Assembly: GCF_019239235.1 (NCBI RefSeq)
Contig: NZ_JAAZTS010000004.1
Span: 62,001-126,000, forward strand
Length of the DNA stretch: 64,000 bases
Reading direction: 5' to 3'
DNA from: Caecibacteroides pullorum
Lineage (GTDB): Bacteria; Bacteroidota; Bacteroidia; Bacteroidales; Bacteroidaceae
The notes under the pieces are model-generated. The model was not told the DNA's origin, ran no database searches, and was given only the letters and a program-made list of their open reading frames with translations. Below are positions 1 to 8,152 of this stretch, piece after piece. Numbering within the stretch: position 1 is the first letter of the stretch; each line of letters begins with the position of its first letter. A program made the translations under genes and the position numbers.

Positions 1-2
1 CC

Positions 3-1145
3 TACAAGAACAAGGACCGCGACTACATGGGTACCCGTTTCTATTACAACGTGAACAAGCTGAACCCCACCATCGACAACATCTACGACACCGACGGTTT
101 CCTCAATCAGGAGAATGTAGAGAACGGCAGCATCGTCATCGAACGCAAGATGCAGCCCCACGACACCTACCGCGCCGGTATGGACATCTACGCTGGCTAC
201 ATCCAGACGGACTTCTATCCGCTCAGCTCCTTGCTCGTCAACGTCGGCCTGCGCTACGAAATGACCAAGCAATGGGTGGAATACGCCATCGAAGGCGACC
301 AGAAGTATCAGCGTCGCCGCGACCTGAACAAAAACGACTTCTTCCCCACCGTCAATCTGAAATACACCATGAACGAACGAAACAACCTGCGTATGTCGCT
401 CTCGCGCACCGTGACGCGCCCCTCGTTCATCGAGATGGCTCCCTTCCTCTATCAGGAATCCTACGGTTCAGCACAGATCCGCGGTAACGAGGAGCTGCAG
501 AACGGCTACAACTACAACTTCGACCTGCGCTACGAACGCTTTGGCCAAAATGGCGACATGCTCTCAGCAACGGTTTACTACAAGTTCCTCGACAACCCCA
601 TCGAACGTATCCAGAAGCTGCAAGGCGGAGCCACCATGCACTCTTTCCAGAATGCCGACCAGGGTATGGCGACGGGCGTGGAACTCGAATTCCGCAAACA
701 GCTGGTGCGCGACCTGCGCCTGGGTGCCAACGTCTCCTACATGTACACCAACGTGAAACTGCCCGAAGGTGGTGCCTACACCAACAAGGACCGCTCCTTG
801 CAAGGCGCCTCGCCCATCCTGCTGAATGCCGACCTCACCTACTCGCCCCGCTTCGATGAAGACCGCCAGCTCAACCTGTCGCTCCTCTACAACCTGCAGG
901 GCAAGCGCATCCATGCCGTCGGCGTGTCACAGCTGGGCGACATCGACCAGATGGCTGTCCATACGCTGAACTTTAATGCCAGCTACAGCTTCAACCGACA
1001 CCTCAGTGCCCGCCTCCAGGTCAGCGACCTGCTGAACCGTGCCATCGTCTTCAAGCAGGAAGTTCCCAAGACAGGCGAATATGTGGAAGTGGAACGCTTT
1101 AAGGAAGGCACAGCCTTCGAAGTAGGCATCAGCTATAATTTCTAA
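3..1145 (+). CDS. TonB-dependent receptor / outer-membrane beta-barrel protein, 3' part only
   Basis: The reading frame is open to the left edge of the window, so only the last 381 or so residues are present. They look like the C-terminal strands of a TonB-dependent receptor of the OMP_b-brl_3 type: alternating polar and aromatic stretches (YNFDLRYERF, LNLSLLYNLQGKRIHAVG, ARLQVSDLLNRAIVF) and a last residue Phe preceded by an aromatic beta strand (VGISYNF), the usual signal for outer-membrane insertion. The plug domain and any carboxypeptidase-like domain would lie upstream, outside the window. A lipoprotein gene follows after 51 bp and is probably its partner. The substrate cannot be told from this part. 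Confidence 0.88.
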   Translation, partial: YKNKDRDYMGTRFYYNVNKLNPTIDNIYDTDGFLNQENVENGSIVIERKMQPHDTYRAGMDIYAGYIQTDFYPLSSLLVNVGLRYEMTKQWVEYAIEGDQKYQRRRDLNKNDFFPTVNLKYTMNERNNLRMSLSRTVTRPSFIEMAPFLYQESYGSAQIRGNEELQNGYNYNFDLRYERFGQNGDMLSATVYYKFLDNPIERIQKLQGGATMHSFQNADQGMATGVELEFRKQLVRDLRLGANVSYMYTNVKLPEGGAYTNKDRSLQGASPILLNADLTYSPRFDEDRQLNLSLLYNLQGKRIHAVGVSQLGDIDQMAVHTLNFNASYSFNRHLSARLQVSDLLNRAIVFKQEVPKTGEYVEVERFKEGTAFEVGISYNF

Positions 1146-1196
1146 CCACATTCAAGACAAAATCATACATTACTCTATAACTTAAAACTTTAAATT

Positions 1197-2351
1197 ATGA
1201 ACAGAAAATTGTTTTCAATGGCCCTTTTGGCCGGTATGACACTCTTTGCCGCATGTAGCGACGACGAAACAACCAACAACGGTGACAACAACGGTATTGC
1301 CGATGGCACAACCCTGAGCGGAACTGTCACCGAAGACGTTACCCTGAAATCTGGCAACACTTATAAACTGAGCGGCGCCTATACCGTAGAAGAAGGCGCT
1401 ACACTGAACATCGAACCGGGTGTAAAAATCATCTCTGTCTATGACGACAACGTAGACTACATCCTCGTTAAACAGGGAGCTAAAATCAATGCCAAAGGTA
1501 CGGCAGACGCTCCTATCGTAATGACATCCGAGAAAGAGGAAGCAGGCGCTTGGGGCGGTATCCACATCTGTGGCCGCGCCCATACCAATGCCGAAGGCGG
1601 TAAGGGAAGCTCTGAAATCGGCGGTGCCGAATATGGAGGCAACGACGACAAGGACAACTCAGGAACGCTGCAATACGTACGCCTGGAGTACACAGGTTAT
1701 GCTTTCGATGAAGAACACGAAGCCAACGGCATCAGCTTCTATGGCGTAGGCAACGGAACAACAGTAGACCACTGTGTAGCCTACAAAGGATCGGACGACG
1801 GCTTCGAATTCTTCGGCGGATCGGTCAACATCAGCAACATGGTAGTCATCAGCTGTAGCGACGACTCATTCGACTGGACAGAAGGATGGAACGGTACAGC
1901 TACCGACCTCGTGGCTTATCAGGAAGCAGAAGCTACTCTGGGCTACGACTGTGACTGCCTGATCGAGGCCGACAACAACGAAAACAATTACAGCGCTACT
2001 CCCATCGCCCATCCTACACTGAAAAATCTCATCCTCGTAGGCAACGGTGGTTCCAAGCAAGGCGTACGCCTGCGTCGCGGTACCCAAGTTACGATGGACA
2101 ACGCACAGATTTGTGGCAAAGGCAAGGCGCTGACCGTAGAAAGTACTGAAACCGAAACAGCGCTGACCGATGGTACTTCCAGCATCATCAACACCACCAT
2201 CGCCAACGATGTAGACAGCGAGAAAGGTATCTATACCAACGATGTCTTTGCTGCAGCTGAAGGCAACAAGGTAGACGCCAACCTGAGCTATGCTTCATTG
2301 GACGACATCAAAGCCGCTTGCGACTGGATGACAGGCAACTGGGTAAAATAA
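1197..2351 (+). CDS. surface-type lipoprotein with right-handed beta-helix-like repeats
   Basis: A 384-residue protein with a lipoprotein signal (lipobox LFAAC, Cys at about 20). The residues just after the Cys are S-D-D-E, an acidic run of the kind known to direct Bacteroidota lipoproteins to the cell surface. The rest is rich in Gly, Asn, Asp and Thr with repeated short strands (VTLKSGNTYKLSGAYTVEEGATLNIEPGVKI, then several GxxVxxxxV turns), which suggests a parallel beta-helix. It sits 51 bp behind a TonB-dependent receptor, so it may be that receptor's surface ligand-binding or accessory protein. Relatives are often labelled only as hypothetical. The beta-helix and partner roles are inference. 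Confidence 0.8.
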   Translation: MNRKLFSMALLAGMTLFAACSDDETTNNGDNNGIADGTTLSGTVTEDVTLKSGNTYKLSGAYTVEEGATLNIEPGVKIISVYDDNVDYILVKQGAKINAKGTADAPIVMTSEKEEAGAWGGIHICGRAHTNAEGGKGSSEIGGAEYGGNDDKDNSGTLQYVRLEYTGYAFDEEHEANGISFYGVGNGTTVDHCVAYKGSDDGFEFFGGSVNISNMVVISCSDDSFDWTEGWNGTATDLVAYQEAEATLGYDCDCLIEADNNENNYSATPIAHPTLKNLILVGNGGSKQGVRLRRGTQVTMDNAQICGKGKALTVESTETETALTDGTSSIINTTIANDVDSEKGIYTNDVFAAAEGNKVDANLSYASLDDIKAACDWMTGNWVK

Positions 2352-2376
2352 TTCCCTCATCAAATAAAACTTGCAG

Positions 2377-2426
2377 AATTGCCCAAGTTTACGATATCAA
2401 TCGTATTCTTGGGCAATTTATCTTTT
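2377..2426 (+). terminator. strong intrinsic terminator after the lipoprotein gene
   Basis: An 11-bp perfect stem (AATTGCCCAAG at 2377-2387 with CTTGGGCAATT at 2408-2418) encloses a second 6-bp stem (TACGAT/ATCGTA), followed by the T-rich run TATCTTTT. It lies 25 bp past the stop codon of the lipoprotein gene. Confidence 0.85.
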
Positions 2427-2456
2427 CCAGCTGCTCAAGTAGCTGTTTACATCTTT

Positions 2457-2478
2457 CTTCATCCGAAAGCATTGTTTT
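2457..2478. repeat. one unit of a dispersed 22-bp repeat (locus A)
   Basis: One 22-bp unit with CGAAAGCATTGTTTT, matching seven variable bases then SGAAAGCAYYGTTTT. It lies directly before the 42-bp array, behind the terminator of the lipoprotein gene. Confidence 0.55.
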
Positions 2479-2481
2479 ATC

Positions 2482-2725
2482 CGATGCAAAAAATGGGTTC
2501 TCCCCCTCGAAATACACATTCCCGTTTCAAAAAATGGGTTTCGACCCCTCGAAATGCACATTCCCGTTTCAAAAAATGGATTTCGACCCCTCGAAATGCA
2601 TTTTCCCGTTTCAAAAAATGGATTTCGACCCCTCGAAATGTACTTTTCCGTTTCAAAAAATGGGTTTCGACCCCTCGAAATGTACTTTTCCGTTTCAAAA
2701 ATGGGTTTCGACCCCTCGAAATGCC
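2482..2725. repeat. six tandem copies of a 42-bp hairpin repeat
   Basis: Copies start at 2482 (degenerate, 41 bp), 2523, 2565, 2607, 2649 and 2691 (cut short, with one A missing). Each holds the perfect hairpin TTTCGA-CCCC-TCGAAA preceded by CGTTTCAAAAAATGG; the first copy has lost the left arm. The array fills the gap between two convergent genes and ends 5 bp from the stop of the MATE gene. Because 42 is a multiple of 3, several frames stay open through it and give false repeat proteins. There are no unique spacers, so it is not a CRISPR array. Confidence 0.9.
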
Positions 2726-2730
2726 CCGAA

Positions 2731-4086
2731 TCAAGAAACAACGGTGAAAGCCGTCCGTTTCATCCTTCGATAAACATAGATGAAAGCAGGAATGAGGAAA
2801 GCATCGGCAAAGACCCATGCCGTCGGATCGCCGAAGCAAACGGCAATGTACCCCCAGGCAGGCACGGCAATGACACTGACCAAAATACGGGCTATCATTT
2901 CGGACACCCCCGAAAGCATGGCCAGATTGGTGAAGCCAGATCCTTGGATGGTGTAGCGCAGGATGCAAAGCAATCCCAACACAGGAAAGAAACAAACGGC
3001 GGCATGAAGAAACAACACGGCATCGGCCAAGATTTCCACCTCGGAAGCATCCACAAAGAGCCGTACAAACATGCGCGAACCCGGCATGAGCACGCAGAAG
3101 GTAAATGCCCAATAAATCATCATCATCAGTGCACTGGACTTCACGCCCAGCCAAATGCGCTCAGGTTTGCCGGCACCATAGTTCTGGCCGGCAAAGGTAG
3201 CCATGGCAATACCCAGACTTTCGAAAGGACACATGAAGAACATCTTGATGCGGATGGCAGCCGAATAGGCGGCTACACAGGCGGTACCCAACGCATTGTT
3301 GGCACTCTGAAGCATGATGCTGCCAATGGCAGTAATAGAGAACTGAAGTCCCATAGGTACACCGATAGAAAGCATTGTACGCGCCAGACGACCGTCAAAA
3401 CGTCGCTCGGCAGGTGTCGTGCGAAGAATGTCGAAATGACGCATCATGTAAAAGTAGCACAAGATTGCCGACACCCCCTGGGCTATCAGCGTGGCAATAG
3501 CGGCACCGGCTACTCCCCACCCCAACACAAGAATGCAGAAAAGGTCGAGCAAGATATTCAGCACGGTAGAAAACAACAGAAACCAGAAAGGCGTCTTGCT
3601 GTCGCCCAATGCACGAATGACACTGGAGAGAAGATTATAATAAAAAGTACAAGGAATGCCTATAAAGGTGACCAGCAAATAATAATAGGCATCATCAAAA
3701 ATATTTTCAGGCGTGCGTATCAGACGTAAAATCCAGCCGCAAAGCAAGGCTGTAATCACCGCCAACGACAAGGACATGACAGCTGTCAGCTTAAGGCTGA
3801 CTGCCACATAACGACGCATGGTGACATAGTCGCGTGCACCAAACTTCTGTGCCACAGGGATGCCAAATCCTCCGCAACAGCCGTTACAGAATCCCAAAAT
3901 CAAGAAAACAACCGAAGTACTGGCGCCAACCGCGGCCAACGGATTGATGCCCAAGAATATTCCGACAATAGCAGCATCGACCATCGAATAGGTCTGCTGC
4001 AACAGATTGCCCATCAGCAGGGGCAACGCAAAATAAAAAATTTGCGGCAGGGTACGTCCCTCCGTCATTTCCACCGACTTAGCCAT
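2731..4086 (-). CDS. MATE family efflux transporter
   Basis: A 451-residue, very hydrophobic protein with about 12 membrane segments, the usual size for the MATE family. The N-terminal part (LPLLMGNLLQQTYSMVDAAIVG) is typical of the DinF/NorM-like branch found in Bacteroidota. Such proteins export drugs or metabolites in exchange for Na+ or H+ across the inner membrane. The substrate is not predictable. It has no close operon partner. A box TAATTTTG on the minus strand about 25 bp before the start fits a promoter. Its 3' end abuts a hairpin repeat array. Confidence 0.9.
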   Translation of the reverse strand: MAKSVEMTEGRTLPQIFYFALPLLMGNLLQQTYSMVDAAIVGIFLGINPLAAVGASTSVVFLILGFCNGCCGGFGIPVAQKFGARDYVTMRRYVAVSLKLTAVMSLSLAVITALLCGWILRLIRTPENIFDDAYYYLLVTFIGIPCTFYYNLLSSVIRALGDSKTPFWFLLFSTVLNILLDLFCILVLGWGVAGAAIATLIAQGVSAILCYFYMMRHFDILRTTPAERRFDGRLARTMLSIGVPMGLQFSITAIGSIMLQSANNALGTACVAAYSAAIRIKMFFMCPFESLGIAMATFAGQNYGAGKPERIWLGVKSSALMMMIYWAFTFCVLMPGSRMFVRLFVDASEVEILADAVLFLHAAVCFFPVLGLLCILRYTIQGSGFTNLAMLSGVSEMIARILVSVIAVPAWGYIAVCFGDPTAWVFADAFLIPAFIYVYRRMKRTAFTVVS

Positions 4087-4111
4087 GTATATATTCTCCT
4101 GAAATCGGGTG

Positions 4112-4119
4112 CAAAATTA
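4112..4119 (-). promoter_or_regulatory. -7 promoter box of the MATE gene
   Basis: TAATTTTG on the minus strand matches the Bacteroides primary sigma factor -7 consensus TAnnTTTG. No clear -33 TTTG is seen at the expected spacing. Confidence 0.4.
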
Positions 4120-4152
4120 GCAAAAAAAGGAAAGCAGACGAATTGATTTATA

Positions 4153-4866
4153 TCAAATAGCATCAGGCAGGTCACTCGCATTCAGCACTGTACTTTGAGC
4201 CAGATATTCAGGCGTGGGAGCATAAATATACATCACACTTCCGTCCTTGATCGCATCAATAATGGGGCGTGACAATTTCTGCGGCAAAGCAGGGCATCCG
4301 AAGCTGCGTCCCAGCCTTCCACCCCGACTGGCCACTGAAGGATCGGCATAGGCAGCACCATGTACTACGATAGCCCGCTCGCGAGCACGGTCATTGATAC
4401 CTTTCTCCAATCCGTCAAGAAGGAGAGAATAGCCGTTACTCCCCTGATAAGTGGAGCCGGTAAGATAGAAGCCAAGGGAACTTTTATAGGAGCCGTATTC
4501 ATTGGAAAAAGAAGTGGCATAGTTCTCACCACTATTTTTCCCATGGGCTACAACAGAAGAGAAAAGTAAACGGCGCCGAGCCATATCGAACACAAAAAAG
4601 CGTTCGGCCGTGGAAGGCAAAGAGAAATCTATCAGCGTCAATACGTCGCGCTTACGCCCTTCAATACGCTGATAACCTGTTACGGCTTGTCGGAAGGCTT
4701 TCCAGTTGACTACGCCTTCCAGTCCCATGTCGTGGTAAAGACTGCGGCAGGCATCCGCTTCCGAAACAAGAGAAGCTGTCGGACGTTGAGATACGCCACC
4801 TTCCTCCCGCCACATTGTACACGGAAGTAACCACAACAGACACAAAAGGATATATCGTAACTTCAT
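4153..4866 (-). CDS. murein L,D-transpeptidase catalytic domain protein (YkuD_2 type)
   Basis: A 237-residue exported protein. The chosen ATG at 4866 gives an N-terminal signal (MKLRYILLCLLWLLPCTMW) and lies about 20 bp behind a promoter box; the longer frame from 4896 would start before the likely transcription start. The catalytic region is the C-terminal HGAAYADPSVAS...GRSFGCPALP, with the His and Cys of the YkuD_2 branch of L,D-transpeptidases. Such enzymes cross-link or trim meso-DAP peptidoglycan in the periplasm. A second, different L,D-transpeptidase gene lies just upstream on the same strand, so the pair may act together on the wall. Confidence 0.85.
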   Translation of the reverse strand: MKLRYILLCLLWLLPCTMWREEGGVSQRPTASLVSEADACRSLYHDMGLEGVVNWKAFRQAVTGYQRIEGRKRDVLTLIDFSLPSTAERFFVFDMARRRLLFSSVVAHGKNSGENYATSFSNEYGSYKSSLGFYLTGSTYQGSNGYSLLLDGLEKGINDRARERAIVVHGAAYADPSVASRGGRLGRSFGCPALPQKLSRPIIDAIKDGSVMYIYAPTPEYLAQSTVLNASDLPDAI

Positions 4867-4882
4867 TCTGGAAAATCCTAAA

Positions 4883-4920
4883 ACGTTCGGGCGCAAAATT
4901 ACAGAATTTCGTCCGAACGT
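4883..4920 (-). promoter_or_regulatory. promoter box flanked by an 8-bp inverted repeat
   Basis: On the minus strand TAATTTTG (4894-4901) matches the -7 consensus. It is framed by the perfect inverted repeat ACGTTCGG (4883-4890) and CCGAACGT (4913-4920), placed so that a dimeric regulator could cover the promoter. A further short palindrome TCTGTCAGACAGA lies at 4920-4932. Confidence 0.4.
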
Positions 4921-4960
4921 CTGTCAGACAGATAGTTAAAAGTGACAAATGCTCTTTCCT

Positions 4961-6001
4961 CTATTCAATGACGACCACTAACGCTTGCTCCACAGGCGCC
5001 CAATCAAAAATGAATTTTGAATGAGACGTGGCATTGCGTACACACATGTGTGAACGGGGCGTAGTACCCAGCGACCAACTATACTCTATCATGGCTGTAC
5101 GTGGCACATTGACCGGCACTCCATGGATGTAGGCACCATTGGTGAAACGGCTGGCATAGGGAGCATATCCCCCCGTCTCAGCCGAACCATCTTTCAGGAA
5201 AACCATACGCGTCTTCTTTTGCTGAACGAGATACATGCCAAGAGGAGTTTCCTGCGCATAAGGTGGCACATGCCGACCTGTCGTGGCAGGGTTCATGCTG
5301 CGTATCTTCCATTCTCCTCTGCCCGTCCGCTCCAACGTAGCAATGTTTTGGTCACGACGATCGACAAAGATGACGTGGTGAAAAACTGTAGTGTCTGCCA
5401 AGGGTTTCAGATAACGTTCAGGTACAAGCCATTCTTCTTCGAACGTAGCCGGCAGGATACGGCAAAAGCTACCTTCACGCCCCTGCAGATAGGCGATGGT
5501 GCCATCACGCCCGTAACGTTCGGGAGTCAACGTATCAGTCAAAAGATAAAGAGGTACAGATTGATAACGCTCCACACCCAATGTATCGGCTACACGATGG
5601 TAGGCATTACGTACATAGCGACGCACCAGCGGAGCTTCACTATTCAAATTTCGATAATTCTGCAACACAACCCAGCGGACAGAATCCTGCTGCATGTTTT
5701 CAATATAAGCCAGACACTTACGCATCACCTCCCATTTGAAAGAACGCACCGTGTCTTTATAAGGATAAACGTCGTCCAAAGTATATTTGTCGTAAAGCAG
5801 TTCTTTGGCCAATATCACATCAGAAGCCTTTAACAAAGACACTTCAGGCAAAATTATTTCTTCCCTTGCCGATAATGTATCATGTTTCTCCTCCATTCTC
5901 TCCCCCAAGGTTGCCGAATCGCCAACAACCTGTGCCTCTCGCTGCCTGCCACACGCAACCAGCAAACTAATAACAGACAATAAAAGGACAAAATGTTTCA
6001 T
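4961..6001 (-). CDS. lipoprotein L,D-transpeptidase (YkuD domain)
   Basis: A 346-residue protein with a lipoprotein signal (MKHFVLLLSVISLLVAC, Cys at 17). The last third carries a YkuD fold: IHGVPVNVP..., then RSHMCVRN, where the family normally has SHGCVR. The catalytic Cys and the following Val-Arg are kept but the Gly before the Cys is Met, so the active-site loop differs slightly. The N-terminal half has no recognised domain. It is likely a periplasmic peptidoglycan cross-linking or remodelling enzyme. It lies 94 bp upstream of the YkuD_2 gene in the same direction. Confidence 0.82.
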   Translation of the reverse strand: MKHFVLLLSVISLLVACGRQREAQVVGDSATLGERMEEKHDTLSAREEIILPEVSLLKASDVILAKELLYDKYTLDDVYPYKDTVRSFKWEVMRKCLAYIENMQQDSVRWVVLQNYRNLNSEAPLVRRYVRNAYHRVADTLGVERYQSVPLYLLTDTLTPERYGRDGTIAYLQGREGSFCRILPATFEEEWLVPERYLKPLADTTVFHHVIFVDRRDQNIATLERTGRGEWKIRSMNPATTGRHVPPYAQETPLGMYLVQQKKTRMVFLKDGSAETGGYAPYASRFTNGAYIHGVPVNVPRTAMIEYSWSLGTTPRSHMCVRNATSHSKFIFDWAPVEQALVVVIE

Positions 6002-6008
6002 AACAAAT

Positions 6009-6023
6009 ATTTGATTGTCAAAT
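6009..6023. promoter_or_regulatory. 15-bp 6-3-6 palindrome before the lipoprotein L,D-transpeptidase gene
   Basis: ATTTGA-TTG-TCAAAT is a perfect 6-bp dyad with a 3-bp spacer, 8 bp in front of the ATG at 6001. It has the same geometry as the palindrome at 6141-6155 but a different sequence. It may be a regulatory site or chance in AT-rich DNA. Confidence 0.25.
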
Positions 6024-6140
6024 CAAAACAACTCTATCAACCACATTGTTCACAAAAATACGGACGGACCTTCAAGCTATACCAACCAGCTCTATAAATC
6101 TTTTGACAAATATAAAATTTATTTTGTATCTTACCAAGTT

Positions 6141-6155
6141 TGCAACCAAGTTGCA
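6141..6155. promoter_or_regulatory. candidate operator of the metal-ATPase operon (perfect 6-3-6 palindrome)
   Basis: TGCAAC-CAA-GTTGCA is a perfect dyad that covers the place where the -33 element of the downstream promoter should be. The operon it precedes encodes a metal ATPase and a Fur-family regulator, so autoregulation by that protein is the simplest reading. Binding itself is inferred. Confidence 0.5.
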
Positions 6156-6167
6156 TCCTCAAAACCT

Positions 6168-6175
6168 TACCTTTG
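6168..6175 (+). promoter_or_regulatory. -7 promoter box of the metal-ATPase operon
   Basis: TACCTTTG matches TAnnTTTG and lies 28 bp before the ATG of the ATPase gene. No ideal -33 TTTG is found: one at 6139-6142 is 25 bp away instead of the usual 19-21. The -33 region is occupied by the palindrome at 6141-6155. Confidence 0.55.
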
Positions 6176-6203
6176 TAGCAGGTAAAACAATACAAGAAAA
6201 AAG

Positions 6204-8144
6204 ATGAGTTGCCAATGTTGTTCGCACAATCACGTGCATACCGCCTGTTACAGGCAAAAAGGTTTTATAGAAGTATATGGTCGGATGATGTTATCAGGAC
6301 TATTACTGATTGGAGGTATCATATTACAAGCCACAGAAGTTACCATGTTTCAACAGAAAGGTATATCCCTCGTCTGGTATCTGGCTGCCTACCTGCCTGT
6401 AGCCCTCCCTGTATTGAAGGAGGCTTGGGAAGGACTGGCTCGAGGAGAATACTTTAACGAATTTACCCTGATGTTTATTGCAACCATCGGTGCTTTTGCC
6501 ATCGGCGAATACCCCGAAGGCGTAGCGGTAATGCTTTTCTACTCGTTAGGAGAACACTTTCAGGACAAGGCAGTAAACAAAGCCCGTCGAGACATCCGTG
6601 CTTTACTCGATATCCGTCCAGAAAAGGCTGTTGTCATCCGCAACGGACAGGCTATAGAGGTCTCCCCACAAGAAGTACAGATAGGAGAAGTGATTGAAGT
6701 CAAAGCAGGCGGACGTGTTCCCCTCGACGGAACTTTATGTAATGAGAACGCCAACTTCAACACGGCGGCCCTGACTGGTGAAAGTCTACCCCGCGATATA
6801 AAAAGAGAGGAAGAAGTGTTGGCGGGCATGATTTCTACAGAACGGACAGTACAGATCCATGTCACACGACCCTTTGCCGACAGTGCCTTGTCGCGCATTC
6901 TACGTATGGTACAGGATGCCTCGGAGCGGAAAGCACCCGCCGAACTGTTTATCCGCAAGTTTGCCCGCGTCTATACGCCTGTCGTCACCGCCCTGGCAGT
7001 TCTTATCGTCCTTATCCCTTGGCTCTGGTCGCTATGCGGCGATACCTTCGATTATGTGTTCAGCGATTGGCTCTACCGTGCATTGGTCTTTCTGGTTGTA
7101 TCGTGCCCCTGCGCACTAGTGGTCAGTATTCCGCTGAGTTATTTTGGAGGTATCGGAGCCGCGTCACGACAAGGCATCTTGTTCAAAGGAGGAAACTATC
7201 TAGATGCTATCAGCCGTATCAATACTGTTGTGTTCGACAAAACCGGCACCCTTACCCGAGGCGAATTCGATGTGCAAACTTGCGTACCTCAGCCTGGTAT
7301 CAGCGGAGAACGCCTTATCCAGTTAGCCGCCTCGGCAGAACAGGACAGCACGCATCCATTGGCAGCAGGTTTGATACGCTACGCCCAAACTCATCGTATC
7401 AGCCTATTGTCCATATCGAACGTCGAAGAAATGGCAGGTTGCGGCATACAAGCCACCCTCGACAATCAAACAGTATTGGTAGGAAACATTCACCTGCTGG
7501 AACGTGAAAGCATCGCCTATCCTTCAGCCTTGCATGAAGTAAAAGGAACAATCGTAGCATGTGCCGTCAATGGCCAATACATCGGCTATCTCACCCTAAC
7601 CGACACCTTGAAAGCCGATGCCCGACAGGCCATCAACGAACTAAAGGAGTTGAACATTAAAAAAATTCAGATACTTTCGGGTGACAAACAATCCATTGTC
7701 ACTACCTTTGCACAGCAGCTAAGTATTGAACAGGCCTACGGAGATTTACTGCCCGAAGCCAAGGTGAAACATATAGAAAACTTGAAGCAGGACAACACTT
7801 GCCGCATAGCTTTTGTCGGCGACGGCATCAATGACGCACCTGCCCTGGCCTTGAGCCACGTAGGCATTGCCATGGGAGAATGGGGAAGCGACGCAGCCAT
7901 CGAAACAGCCGACGTCGTGATACAGACCGACCAGCCCTCACGCATCGCCACCGCCATACGAACTGGACGACAAACACGTCGCATTGTCTGGCAGAACATC
8001 CTGCTTGCATTGGGAGTTAAGATAGCCGTATTGGTACTGGGAGCAGCTGGAATGGCAACTTTATGGGAAGCCGTATTTGCTGACGTAGGGGTAGCCCTGC
8101 TGGCCGTACTTAACGCCATGCGGATACAGAAATTGATAAAATAA
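6204..8144 (+). CDS. heavy-metal P1B-type ATPase, Zn/Cd/Pb-type exporter
   Basis: A 646-residue P-type ATPase. Visible motifs are the actuator loop TGES, the metal-site CPC (C301-P-C303) in VVSCPCALVVS, the phosphorylation site DKTGTLT with D345, the HP motif (DSTHPLAAG) and GDGINDAPA. The last membrane part has ADVGVALLAVLNAMR; an Asp-x-Gly here, with Lys in the preceding helix (LGVKIAV), is typical of the Zn/Cd/Pb subgroup. It lacks the usual N-terminal HMA domain and has instead a short Cys/His-rich start (MSCQCCSHNHVHTAC). It would pump divalent metal out of the cytoplasm. A Fur-family regulator follows after 8 bp. Confidence 0.92.
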   Translation: MSCQCCSHNHVHTACYRQKGFIEVYGRMMLSGLLLIGGIILQATEVTMFQQKGISLVWYLAAYLPVALPVLKEAWEGLARGEYFNEFTLMFIATIGAFAIGEYPEGVAVMLFYSLGEHFQDKAVNKARRDIRALLDIRPEKAVVIRNGQAIEVSPQEVQIGEVIEVKAGGRVPLDGTLCNENANFNTAALTGESLPRDIKREEEVLAGMISTERTVQIHVTRPFADSALSRILRMVQDASERKAPAELFIRKFARVYTPVVTALAVLIVLIPWLWSLCGDTFDYVFSDWLYRALVFLVVSCPCALVVSIPLSYFGGIGAASRQGILFKGGNYLDAISRINTVVFDKTGTLTRGEFDVQTCVPQPGISGERLIQLAASAEQDSTHPLAAGLIRYAQTHRISLLSISNVEEMAGCGIQATLDNQTVLVGNIHLLERESIAYPSALHEVKGTIVACAVNGQYIGYLTLTDTLKADARQAINELKELNIKKIQILSGDKQSIVTTFAQQLSIEQAYGDLLPEAKVKHIENLKQDNTCRIAFVGDGINDAPALALSHVGIAMGEWGSDAAIETADVVIQTDQPSRIATAIRTGRQTRRIVWQNILLALGVKIAVLVLGAAGMATLWEAVFADVGVALLAVLNAMRIQKLIK

Positions 8145-8152
8145 AAGATTAT

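Noticed and set aside
2482..2725. CRISPR-like array
   Set aside because: Repeats are directly adjacent without unique spacers, and no cas gene is near.
2318..2773. Repeat protein read through the 42-bp array
   Set aside because: The frame is open only because 42 is a multiple of 3; there is no natural start or ribosome site, and other frames are open too.
2554..3729. 391-codon plus-strand frame over the MATE gene
   Set aside because: It is antisense to a clear MATE transporter and has no family features.
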